In this document: one piece after another, positions 9,169-16,938 of the stretch
Layout: every line of letters starts with the position of its first letter
Position numbering within the stretch: the first letter of the stretch is position 1
From: Ewingella americana
GTDB lineage: Bacteria; Pseudomonadota; Gammaproteobacteria; Enterobacterales; Enterobacteriaceae
Length of the DNA stretch: 64,000 bases
NCBI RefSeq assembly: GCF_006438725.1
Contig: NZ_RCZD01000002.1
Span: 311,294-375,293 of the forward strand
Direction: 5' to 3'
Made by a program: the position numbers and the translations under genes
The notes under the pieces: model-generated
What the model saw: the letters and a program-made list of their open reading frames with translations, nothing else
What the model was told of the DNA's origin: nothing
Databases searched by the model: none

Positions 9169-11601
9169 TTAACCGTTATACCCACGAAACAGCGCCCTTC
9201 CCCGTAATAACCGCACGCCCATCCAGCCTCCGCATAACGACAGCAACAGCGCGCTGACCAGCGGCACCGACCACCAGAGAACCCTATTCGGCTCCCACGG
9301 GAAATCGAACACCTTGCGTTGCAGTATCCACAGCGCAGCTTCGGCCCCGACGGCGGCGGCGATCCCAGCCACCAGTCCGAGCACGGCGAACTCACACCAC
9401 AGCGTGCTGCGGAGCAGTTTTTTACTGGCACCCAGCGTGCGGTAGACGATCAGCTCCTGACGCCGCTGCCGCATTCCGACCTGAATTTGTGCCAGCAACA
9501 ACAGGCCGCCGCACAACATCACCAGAATCACCATCACCTCCAGTGCGCGGCTCACCTGCTGCAACACCTGACCCACCTGTTTCAGGATTGAACCGATATC
9601 CAGCAGGCTGAGCGTCGGGAACTGACGGTTGAGCTGAGTAATAGTTTTGCCGTCACCGTGATAGCGGAAACTGGTCAGCCAGCTCTGCGGTTGGGCATCC
9701 AGCGCGCCCGGCGGGAAGATGAAGTAGAAGTTTGGTCGCAAGCTGTCCCAGTCCACTTTGCGCAGGCTGGAGATTTTGGCGCTGAACTCCTGGGTATCGC
9801 CGCTGAAGGTCAGCGTATCGCCGATCTTCACACCCAGCCTTCCGGCCAGACCGTCGTCTATCGACACTTCACCGGCCTGCGGCGGGCCGTTGCCGGCCAC
9901 CAGCGGATTGTGATCCGGCAGCCCCTGCATCCAGGTCAGGTTCAGTTCACGGTTGACCGCTTCGCCTGCCGCGTCGTCCGGCTTGATGATATCGGTCGCC
10001 ACCTGCTGATTAATACCGGTCAGGCGCACGCGGACAATCGGGTAGAAGGTCTCCGGTTCGGCCTGATGCTGACGCAGGAAATCTGTCACCTGCGGCACCT
10101 GATCTTTGGTGATGTTGAGCAGGAAGTAGTTCGGACTGTCCGGCGGCAGCTGTTGCTCCCAGCGGTCGAGCAGGTCGCCGCGCAGCACCAGCAGCAGGGC
10201 CAGCAGCATAAATGACATGGAGAATGCCGCTAACTGGCTGAGTGTTACCCACGGCTGGCGCACCAGGCGGTTGATCGCCAGTCGCAGCGGCAGTTTACTG
10301 ACGCTGATACGGCGCAGCAGCAACAGACTGCCCCAGCCGATGGCTCCGAGCAGCAATGACAGCACCACCACGCCCGCCAGCAGCGACCACAGCAGCGTAC
10401 TGCCACCCACCAGCGCCGCCAGCAGGCCGACCACGATCACCAGCATCACCGGAATAAACCAGCGCAGCGGCCAGACGTTCGCCACCACGTCGTTACGCAG
10501 TACGCGTAGCGGCTGCGTTGCCAATAGCTGCTTATACGGACGCGCACCGACCAGCAGAGAAATCACTACCAGCGAGCCCATCGACCAGATCCACGGCCAG
10601 ATACCAGACGGCGGCAGCACCGACGGTAAAACTGGCGCCAACATTTTCATCAGCACGGCTTCAAACAGCAAACCGATGATGCTGCCACACACTGCCGCCA
10701 GCAGCAGAACTGACACCCACTGGCCGATGATCAACCGGCGCAGCGCTTTTTTACCGGCGCCGAGCGTTTTCAGCACCGCCACCAGATCATAGCGGCTGCG
10801 GCAGTAATGCCCCATCGCGACGGCCACGGCGGCAATCGACAACATCAACGTCAGCAGAGCCGAGAGCAGCAGGAATTGCTGTGAACGTTGCAGGGATTTG
10901 CCCAGCGCCCCTTCTGAATCTTCCATGCCATACCAGCGCTGGTCCGGTTTCAGCAACCCTTTGATAGCCTCGCCATAGGTATGAATATTTTCCGCTGACC
11001 CGGCAAACATATAGCGATAGGTCAGACGGCTGCCCGGCTGGATCGCGCCGGTTTTCGGCACATCAGCCAGGTTCATGATCAGGCGCGGCGCAGTCTGGAA
11101 CGGGTTAAACCCGGAGTCCGGCTCCTGAATGATTTCTCCGGCAATTTTCAGCGTTGCGTCGCCGACTTCAAGATGATCACCGACTTTGACGTTCAGCAAC
11201 GCCATCAACCGCGGCGCGGCCAGCACCGTACCCGGCTCAGGTTTGACACCCGGCGGCTGGGTTTGTAAGTCGCCATACAGCGGATAAACCAGATCGGTGG
11301 CTTTGACATCCGCCAGCTGCGGGGTGTCGCCAGCGAAGGTCATGGTCATAAAACTCAGCTGGCGGCTGACTTTCAGCCCCTGTTTCTGCGCATCCTGCAA
11401 CCAGGCTTCGGTTATCGGATGGGCTGAACGCAGCACGCGGTCAGCGGCGATAAAGTCGCGGCTTTGCTGGCTCAGCCCTTTTTCCATACGGTCGCTGATA
11501 CTGCCAAGCGCCAGTACGCAGGATACCGCCAGCGTCAGCGCCAGCCAGACAATCAACAGCGAGGGTTGCCGCCACTCCCGCCAGAACCAGCGCCAGATCA
11601 T
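9169..11601 (-). CDS. ybbP: FtsX-type ABC transporter permease YbbP
   Basis: Large inner-membrane permease of the MacB/FtsX/LolE type, 810 residues, partner of the ATPase YbbA. One transmembrane helix lies near the N-terminus (LLIVWLALTLAVSCVLALG), followed by a large periplasmic domain, a central group of helices, a second periplasmic domain and a C-terminal helix set ending ALFRGYNG. Sequence follows E. coli YbbP throughout, for example TLWCEFAVLGLVAGIAAAVG. The start MIWRWFWREWRQPSLL overlaps the ybbA stop by four bases (ATGA). Proposed roles in lipid or hydrophobe handling are not demonstrated from this sequence. Confidence 0.95.
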   Translation of the reverse strand: MIWRWFWREWRQPSLLIVWLALTLAVSCVLALGSISDRMEKGLSQQSRDFIAADRVLRSAHPITEAWLQDAQKQGLKVSRQLSFMTMTFAGDTPQLADVKATDLVYPLYGDLQTQPPGVKPEPGTVLAAPRLMALLNVKVGDHLEVGDATLKIAGEIIQEPDSGFNPFQTAPRLIMNLADVPKTGAIQPGSRLTYRYMFAGSAENIHTYGEAIKGLLKPDQRWYGMEDSEGALGKSLQRSQQFLLLSALLTLMLSIAAVAVAMGHYCRSRYDLVAVLKTLGAGKKALRRLIIGQWVSVLLLAAVCGSIIGLLFEAVLMKMLAPVLPSVLPPSGIWPWIWSMGSLVVISLLVGARPYKQLLATQPLRVLRNDVVANVWPLRWFIPVMLVIVVGLLAALVGGSTLLWSLLAGVVVLSLLLGAIGWGSLLLLRRISVSKLPLRLAINRLVRQPWVTLSQLAAFSMSFMLLALLLVLRGDLLDRWEQQLPPDSPNYFLLNITKDQVPQVTDFLRQHQAEPETFYPIVRVRLTGINQQVATDIIKPDDAAGEAVNRELNLTWMQGLPDHNPLVAGNGPPQAGEVSIDDGLAGRLGVKIGDTLTFSGDTQEFSAKISSLRKVDWDSLRPNFYFIFPPGALDAQPQSWLTSFRYHGDGKTITQLNRQFPTLSLLDIGSILKQVGQVLQQVSRALEVMVILVMLCGGLLLLAQIQVGMRQRRQELIVYRTLGASKKLLRSTLWCEFAVLGLVAGIAAAVGAEAALWILQRKVFDFPWEPNRVLWWSVPLVSALLLSLCGGWMGVRLLRGRALFRGYNG

Positions 11602-12284
11602 GCTTCCTCCCACAGTTTTCCATCACGCAGGCGTAAGCGACGCTGGCAGCGGGCCGCCAGCTGTTCATCGTGCGTCACCAGAATCAGCGTGGTGGCCGCA
11701 TCGCGGTTGAGCGAGAACAGCAGATCGACAATACGCTCGCCGGTGGCGCGGTCCAGATTACCGGTCGGTTCATCGGCAAACAGCAATTTAGGTTTGCCGA
11801 TAAATGCACGGGCCAGCGCTACACGCTGCTGTTCGCCGCCGGAGAGCTGTGCGGGCAGATGATGTTGACGCTCACCCAGCCCCAGCTGTTGCAGCAGCTG
11901 TACAGCCTGTGCGCGGCTGCTGGCGTCAGACTCACCGCGCAGCAGAGCCGGAAGCTGGACGTTTTCCAGCGCATTCAGCGTCGGCACCAGCATGAAGGAT
12001 TGAAAAACAAAACCGACGTTTTTGGCCCGCAGCGCGGCGCGGCCCTCTTCGTTCATGTTGGTCAGCGACTGTCCCAGCAGTTGCACATCGCCACCGGTAC
12101 CGTCGTCCAGACCGGCCAGGATCCCAAGCAGGGTTGACTTGCCCGAACCAGACTCGCCAATCAGCGCGAGGGTCTGCGCCGGTTTGACAACCAGCTCTAC
12201 ACCGGAGAGGATAGTTAACTGACTTTCACCCTGACCGACGTGTTTACTAAGATGATGAACTTCAAGAACGTTTCCCGCTGGCAT
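11598..12284 (-). CDS. ybbA: ABC transporter ATP-binding protein YbbA
   Basis: ATPase of the MacB/LolD type, 228 residues, energising YbbP. Walker A GESGSGKST, Q-loop in GFVFQSFMLVPT, ABC signature LSGGEQQRVALA, Walker B LLFADEPTGNLD and H-loop VTHDEQLAARC are all present. Its 5' end overlaps the 5' end of divergent tesA by 33 bases, as in E. coli. Confidence 0.96.
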   Translation of the reverse strand: MPAGNVLEVHHLSKHVGQGESQLTILSGVELVVKPAQTLALIGESGSGKSTLLGILAGLDDGTGGDVQLLGQSLTNMNEEGRAALRAKNVGFVFQSFMLVPTLNALENVQLPALLRGESDASSRAQAVQLLQQLGLGERQHHLPAQLSGGEQQRVALARAFIGKPKLLFADEPTGNLDRATGERIVDLLFSLNRDAATTLILVTHDEQLAARCQRRLRLRDGKLWEEA

Positions 12285-12926
12285 CTTCCTTTCCTTTTCC
12301 TTGTATCAATGCTGGTCACTGCGACAGTGAGCTTTCGTGCCGCAGCGGCTGATAATTTGCTGATTATCGGTGATAGTCTGAGCGCGGTTTACCGCCTGCC
12401 TGCCGACAGCTCGTGGCCGTCGCTGCTCAATAAAAAATGGCAAGGTGAGACCGGTAAACCCAATATTATTAATGCCAGCATCAGTGGTGATACTGCCGCA
12501 CAGGGGCTGGCGCGCCTGCCCGCGCTGCTGAAACAGCATCATCCACGCTGGGTATTGATTGAACTCGGAGCCAACGACGGCTTACGCGGGTTTGCACCAC
12601 CGGCCATCTCCGAGACGCTGACTCAGATCATTACGTTGGTGAAACAAGCCGACGCCGAACCACTATTGATGCAAATCCGCCTGCCGCCAAACTATGGCCG
12701 CCGTTATACTGATGCGTTTTATGCCATTTATCCGGCGCTGGCCAAACAGCATTCGATTCCGCTGGTTCCGTTCTTTATGGAACAGGTGGCCTTGAAACCG
12801 GAATGGATGCAGGACGACGGTTTGCATCCGGAACAGGCTGCCCAGTCATTTATCGCCGACTGGATGGCGGAAAAACTGGCACCGCTGGTCAAACCCGGCG
12901 AAACCCTAAGTAAACCACAGTCCTGA
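12252..12926 (+). CDS. tesA: Multifunctional periplasmic thioesterase I / lysophospholipase L1
   Basis: SGNH/GDSL hydrolase acting on acyl-CoA, lysophospholipids and arylesters in the periplasm. 224 residues starting MMNFKNVSRWHLPFLFLV, with a signal peptide ending after FRAAA (mature protein begins AADNLLI). Block I GDSLSAVY has the nucleophile Ser; the oxyanion block reads ELGANDGLRG (E. coli has GGND), and the catalytic Asp/His block is QDDGLHPEQAAQ. I chose the internal ATG because it matches E. coli TesA. The ATG four codons upstream would lengthen the antisense overlap with ybbA. Confidence 0.95.
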   Translation: MMNFKNVSRWHLPFLFLVSMLVTATVSFRAAAADNLLIIGDSLSAVYRLPADSSWPSLLNKKWQGETGKPNIINASISGDTAAQGLARLPALLKQHHPRWVLIELGANDGLRGFAPPAISETLTQIITLVKQADAEPLLMQIRLPPNYGRRYTDAFYAIYPALAKQHSIPLVPFFMEQVALKPEWMQDDGLHPEQAAQSFIADWMAEKLAPLVKPGETLSKPQS

Positions 12927-12954
12927 AAAATAGGGGCTTCTGACAGGTAAAGTT

Positions 12955-13731
12955 ATGCAAAAAGCTGTATTGATCACCGGCTGCTCCAGCGGTATTGGCC
13001 TGGTTGCGGCACAGGATTTACGTAATCGGGGTTATCGCGTTCTGGCGGCCTGTCGTAAAACCCGTGATATTGAAAACCTGCGCCAGCTGGGTTTTGAAAC
13101 CATCACGCTGGATCTGGATGACAAACAAAGCGTTGCACGCGCCGCCGCTGAAGTCCTGACCCTGACCGGTAACCGGCTTTATGGTTTGTTCAACAATGCC
13201 GGTTATGGCGTTTACGGTCCGCTGCACACCATCAGCCGCGAGCAGTTCGAGCAACAATTTTCCACTAACCTGTTTGGCACCCATCAGCTAACACAGTTGC
13301 TGTTACCGGCTATGCTGGCGCACGGCGAAGGCCGCATCATTCAGACCAGTTCGGTGATGGGGCTGGTCGCAACGCCGGGGCGCGGAACGTATGCAGCCAG
13401 CAAATACGCGCTGGAAGCCTGGTCCGACACGCTGCGCATGGAGCTGCACGGCACCGGCATTCAGGTCAGCCTGATTGAACCCGGCCCGCTGAGCAGTAAT
13501 TTCACCCAGAACGTGAATCAATCACAGGCCGATAAACCGGTGAATAACCCTGGCATTGCCCAGCGTTTTACCCTGACACCAGAGGCAGTATTGCCGAAAT
13601 TGCGCCATGCTTTAGAGAGTCCGAAAGCACGCCTGCGCTACCCGGTCACGCTGGTCGCCCACGTCCTGTCGGTGCTAAAACGCCTGTTGCCCGGTCGTCT
13701 GCTGGACAAACTGCTGCGTGGTCATAGTTAA
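12955..13731 (+). CDS. ybbO: SDR-family NADP-dependent aldehyde reductase YbbO
   Basis: Short-chain dehydrogenase/reductase of 258 residues. Cofactor motif VLITGCSSGIGL, NNAG motif LFNNAGYGVYG, catalytic Ser in IQTSSVMGLV and YxxxK in YAASKYALEAW. It follows E. coli YbbO, reported to reduce aldehydes including medium- and long-chain ones, which would fit its place after the thioesterase tesA. It starts 28 bases after tesA on the same strand. Confidence 0.93.
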   Translation: MQKAVLITGCSSGIGLVAAQDLRNRGYRVLAACRKTRDIENLRQLGFETITLDLDDKQSVARAAAEVLTLTGNRLYGLFNNAGYGVYGPLHTISREQFEQQFSTNLFGTHQLTQLLLPAMLAHGEGRIIQTSSVMGLVATPGRGTYAASKYALEAWSDTLRMELHGTGIQVSLIEPGPLSSNFTQNVNQSQADKPVNNPGIAQRFTLTPEAVLPKLRHALESPKARLRYPVTLVAHVLSVLKRLLPGRLLDKLLRGHS

Positions 13732-13824
13732 CGCCACGGTTTCTGGGGGTTGAAGCGGCAAAAGCCGCCCCCATTTAAACCTGTATACTCATACCGTTGC
13801 GTCAGAAATAAGAGAACCCAATTC

Positions 13825-14682
13825 ATGCTTGCACAACCTTCAATTATCGATATCAACGAAACCAACCTGCACCAGACGCTTGAACAATCTATGTCGTTGC
13901 CGGTGATGTTCTATTTCTGGTCTGAGCGCAGTCAGCACTGTGTACAACTCGGCCCAATCCTCGACCGACTGGCAGCGGAATACGCCGGTCAGTTGATCCT
14001 CGCCAAAGTTGACTGCGATGCAGAACCGGCCATCGCCCAGCAGTTCGGCCTGCGCTCTATTCCGGCGGTCTATCTGTTTAAAGACGGACAACCTGTGGAC
14101 GGTTTCCAGGGGCCGCAGCCTGAAGAGGTGATCCGCGAACTGCTGCAAAAAGTCCTGCCGAAAGAAGAAGAGTTGAAAGTGACTCAGGCGCAGGAACTGA
14201 TTGAAGCGGGCGATCTCGCCGCTGCCCTGCCGCTGTTAAAAGACGCATGGCAGTTGAGCCATCAGCGCAGTGACATCGGCCTGATGCTGGCGGAAGTGCA
14301 GATCCAACTGAACCGCAGCGAGGACGCCGAAGCCGTGCTGGCGACCATCCCACTGCAGGATAAAGACTCCCGTTATCAGGGGCTGGTAGCGCAAATCGAA
14401 CTGCTGAAACAGGCCGCTGACACCCCGGAAATTCAGCAATTACAGCAACAGCTGCAACAAGAGCCGGAGAATATCGAGCTGGCAGTGAAACTCAGCCTGC
14501 AACTGCACGCTGTCGGGCGTAATGAAGAAGCGCTGGAACTGTTGATGGCACCGCTGAAAAAAGATCTCGGTGCGGCGAACGGCGCGGCGCGTAAAACGCT
14601 GATGGATATTCTCGCTGCACTCGGTACCGGCGATGCCCTGGCCGCCAAATACCGTCGTCAGCTTTACTCCTTGCTCTACTGA
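13825..14682 (+). CDS. cnoX: Chaperedoxin CnoX (YbbN)
   Basis: Thioredoxin-fold plus TPR protein (285 residues) that acts as a redox-activated holdase and cooperates with GroEL. The N-terminal Trx domain carries SERSQHC in place of the WCGPC active site, as in E. coli CnoX, so it is not a classical oxidoreductase. TPR-like helices follow ([43 protein letters not shown]). The protein ends [11 protein letters not shown], as in E. coli. The chosen ATG follows AAGAGAA; the 25-codon upstream extension is basic and not conserved. Confidence 0.95.
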   Translation: MLAQPSIIDINETNLHQTLEQSMSLPVMFYFWSERSQHCVQLGPILDRLAAEYAGQLILAKVDCDAEPAIAQQFGLRSIPAVYLFKDGQPVDGFQGPQPEEVIRELLQKVLPKEEELKVTQAQELIEAGDLAAALPLLKDAWQLSHQRSDIGLMLAEVQIQLNRSEDAEAVLATIPLQDKDSRYQGLVAQIELLKQAADTPEIQQLQQQLQQEPENIELAVKLSLQLHAVGRNEEALELLMAPLKKDLGAANGAARKTLMDILAALGTGDALAAKYRRQLYSLLY

Positions 14683-14703
14683 TCCCCTGCTTTTCCTTAT
14701 TCC

Positions 14704-14725
14704 CAGCGCGGTACACGCCGCGCTG
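14704..14725 (+). terminator. Hairpin downstream of cnoX
   Basis: CAGCGCGG / CCGCGCTG with a six-base loop, 21 bases after the cnoX stop. It is followed by a T-rich but interrupted tract. From here to 14899 I see only AT-rich sequence with no gene. Confidence 0.55.
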
Positions 14726-14899
14726 TCATTCATTCCCGCACTCTTCCCCCAAGCTGAACTATCCTTAATCGATACGACTTCTGAACAAATTGTGCGACAA
14801 TGCCCAACGAGCAAAATCTATTCAGAATGCTCACAGGAATTTGTTTTTTCTGGAAAATATTCGGAAAAACAATCAGGACACGCAATTATGCCCAAAATA

Positions 14900-15013
14900 G
14901 ATCGAGTGGCAGGAAGGCAGCAACTGAACGAATCCCGATGAGCTTACTTAAGTAAGTGATTCGGGTGAGTGAAGGAAGCCAACGCCCCTGCAGCTCGAAA
15001 TATGCCGGGCATT
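14900..15013 (+). repeat. ERIC (IRU) element upstream of qmcA
   Basis: The ERIC core is recognisable: GAATCCCGATGAGCTTACTT, then AAGTAAGTGATTCGGGTGAG, then GGAAGCCAACGC and a terminal CTCGAAATATGCCGGGCAT half. The centre is the palindrome CTTACTTAAGTAAG. It ends 14 bases before the qmcA start codon, leaving only the ribosome site (ACAGGAG) between repeat and gene, so it would form part of the qmcA 5' untranslated region. Confidence 0.88.
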
Positions 15014-15027
15014 ACAGGAGTTCGAAT

Positions 15028-15936
15028 ATGTTGACCGTCATCCCCATTATTATTGTTCTTGCACTGCTGGTGGTATTTGCCGGCGTCAAAATCGTGCCAC
15101 AGGGTTTCCAGTGGACTGTCGAACGCTTTGGCCGTTATACCAAAACGCTGATGCCAGGTCTGAATCTGGTGGTGCCCTTTGTCGACCGCGTTGGCCGCAA
15201 AATCAACATGATGGAACAGGTGCTGGATATTCCTTCCCAGGAGATCATCTCCCGCGATAACGCCAATGTCGCCATCGACGCCGTGTGTTTTATTCAGGTT
15301 ATCGACCCGGCGCGGGCTGCGTATGAAGTCAGTAATCTGGAGCAGGCGATCGTCAACCTGACCATGACCAACTTCCGTACCGTATTGGGTTCGATGGAAC
15401 TCGATGAAATGCTCTCGCAGCGCGACAACATTAACGCCCGTTTGCTGCACATTGTTGATGAAGCCACCAATCCGTGGGGCGTAAAAATCACCCGTATTGA
15501 GATCCGCGACGTGCGTCCACCCGCTGAATTGATCTCTGCAATGAACGCTCAGATGAAAGCCGAACGAACCAAACGTGCCGACATTCTCGAAGCCGAAGGG
15601 GTGCGTCAGTCTGCCATTTTGCGTGCCGAAGGTGAGAAACAGTCACAGATTCTGAAAGCTGAAGGGGAACGTCAGTCGGCATTTCTGCAAGCCGAAGCCC
15701 GTGAACGTGCGGCGGAAGCCGAAGCGCAGGCCACCAAAATGGTGTCCGAAGCGATTGAAGCCGGTAGCGTTCACGCCATCAACTACTTCGTGGCACAGAA
15801 ATACACTGATGCGCTGACCAAAATCGGCTCGGCCAACAACAGTAAAGTGATCATGATGCCGCTGGATGCCAGCAGCCTGATGGGTTCCATCGGCGGTATT
15901 GCTGAATTACTGAAAGAAACCAAAGGCGGCAAATAA
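15028..15936 (+). CDS. qmcA: SPFH-domain membrane protein QmcA
   Basis: Inner-membrane protein of the stomatin/prohibitin family, 302 residues. One N-terminal transmembrane helix ([17 protein letters not shown]), then the SPFH domain ([33 protein letters not shown]) and a coiled coil built of repeated AEGxRQS units ([19 protein letters not shown]). It forms large membrane assemblies with its NfeD-type partner; stop and next start overlap (TAATG). The start is set by ACAGGAG. In E. coli the fetAB (ybbLM) genes lie between qmcA and cnoX; here they are absent and an ERIC element occupies the gap. Confidence 0.96.
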   Translation: MLTVIPIIIVLALLVVFAGVKIVPQGFQWTVERFGRYTKTLMPGLNLVVPFVDRVGRKINMMEQVLDIPSQEIISRDNANVAIDAVCFIQVIDPARAAYEVSNLEQAIVNLTMTNFRTVLGSMELDEMLSQRDNINARLLHIVDEATNPWGVKITRIEIRDVRPPAELISAMNAQMKAERTKRADILEAEGVRQSAILRAEGEKQSQILKAEGERQSAFLQAEARERAAEAEAQATKMVSEAIEAGSVHAINYFVAQKYTDALTKIGSANNSKVIMMPLDASSLMGSIGGIAELLKETKGGK

Positions 15937-16397
15937 TGCTGCAGCAGCTTATAGCAAGCCCGCATCTGTTCTGGCTGTCGCTCGGCGGCCTGCTGCTGGC
16001 AGCCGAACTGCTCGGTGCGAGCGGTTATTTGCTGTGGAGTGGCATTGCGGCGGCGCTGGTCGGTTTGCTGACCTGGGTGCTGCCGCTGTCGTGGGAATGG
16101 CAAGGCGTATGCTTTGCCGTGCTGACCATGGTGGCCGCATGGCTGTGGTGGCGCTGGCTGAGCAGCCGTCAAAAATCTGATCCGCAGAACAGCTCGCTGA
16201 ATCAGCGCGGGCAGCAGATGGTCGGAATGCACGCCACCGTGCTGGAACCCATGAGCAACGGCTACAGCCGTGTGCGCATCGGCGACAGCACCTGGCGCAT
16301 TACCAGCACCGCGCCTTTAAGCGTGGGCGATGACGTGATCATCACTCACGTGGAAGGGATCACTTTGTGGGTTGAGCCGGGAAAAAAAACCGGCTGA
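15936..16397 (+). CDS. ybbK: NfeD-family membrane protein YbbK
   Basis: 153 residues, partner of QmcA. Two to three hydrophobic segments at the N-terminal end (LFWLSLGGLLLAAELLG; LLWSGIAAALVGLLTWVL; VCFAVLTMVAAWLWW), then a soluble OB-fold NfeD domain (GMHATVLEPMSNGYSRVRIG ... VGDDVIITHVEGITLWVEP). Start overlaps the qmcA stop by one base, so the pair is translationally coupled. Convergent with cueR. Confidence 0.93.
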   Translation: MLQQLIASPHLFWLSLGGLLLAAELLGASGYLLWSGIAAALVGLLTWVLPLSWEWQGVCFAVLTMVAAWLWWRWLSSRQKSDPQNSSLNQRGQQMVGMHATVLEPMSNGYSRVRIGDSTWRITSTAPLSVGDDVIITHVEGITLWVEPGKKTG

Positions 16398-16416
16398 AAC
16401 GCGTTGCAGCCATCAA

Positions 16417-16842
16417 CTAACGCTGCTGCGGCTTCAAGGGCGAAGAGGAATGGCAGCAGCCGCTAAGGTTGTTGATGATTGGGCACTCAGCGCCGTCATC
16501 TCCCGGACAAGACTCTGCCAGCACCAGCAGCCGCTGGTGCATCCCCTTCAACTCTTCGATGTGCCGCGCAATCTCGGCGGCCTTTTCCAGCGTTCGCGCT
16601 TTGACGTCCGCACTGTGACGCTCGGGGTTATGGAATAACGCCACCAGTTCCTGACACTCTTCCAGCGTAAAACCCACCTGCCGTGCCTGGCGCAGCAATG
16701 TCAGTTCTTCAATATGCTTGGGCGCATAACGACGATAGCCGTTATCGCCACGCATCGGCGCGGTCACCAGCCCTTTCTCCTCATAAAAACGGATCGCCTT
16801 GCTGGTCAGCCCGGTTTTTTTTGCCACATCGCTGATATTCAT
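16417..16842 (-). CDS. cueR: Copper-responsive MerR-family activator CueR
   Basis: Cytosolic Cu(I) sensor that activates copA and cueO by distorting promoters with a 19-bp spacer. 141 residues. Winged helix-turn-helix [20 protein letters not shown], coiled-coil dimer helix, and the metal-binding loop with Cys112 and Cys120 ([11 protein letters not shown]), the positions used by E. coli CueR. An additional C-terminal Cys-Cys-His (SGCCHSSS) matches the family. Divergent from copA, whose promoter carries the CueR dyad. Confidence 0.97.
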   Translation of the reverse strand: MNISDVAKKTGLTSKAIRFYEEKGLVTAPMRGDNGYRRYAPKHIEELTLLRQARQVGFTLEECQELVALFHNPERHSADVKARTLEKAAEIARHIEELKGMHQRLLVLAESCPGDDGAECPIINNLSGCCHSSSPLKPQQR

Positions 16843-16851
16843 TTTGTCCCC

Positions 16852-16882
16852 TTGACCTTCCCCTTGCTGGAAGGTTTATCCT
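16852..16882 (+). promoter_or_regulatory. CueR-controlled copA promoter
   Basis: -35 TTGACC (16852-16857) and -10 TATCCT (16877-16882) are separated by 19 bp, the hallmark of MerR-type promoters. The spacer contains the dyad ACCTTCC / GGAAGGT (16855-16861, 16869-16875), as in E. coli copA. Confidence 0.93.
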
Positions 16883-16938
16883 ACCGCCTGAATACAAAAA
16901 GGCCAACCGGCTATACCGATATCAATGAGGATTTCACC

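Noticed and set aside
14633-14941. Open frame spanning the cnoX end and the ERIC element
   Set aside because: No ribosome site, runs through a terminator-like hairpin and a repeat, and resembles no protein.
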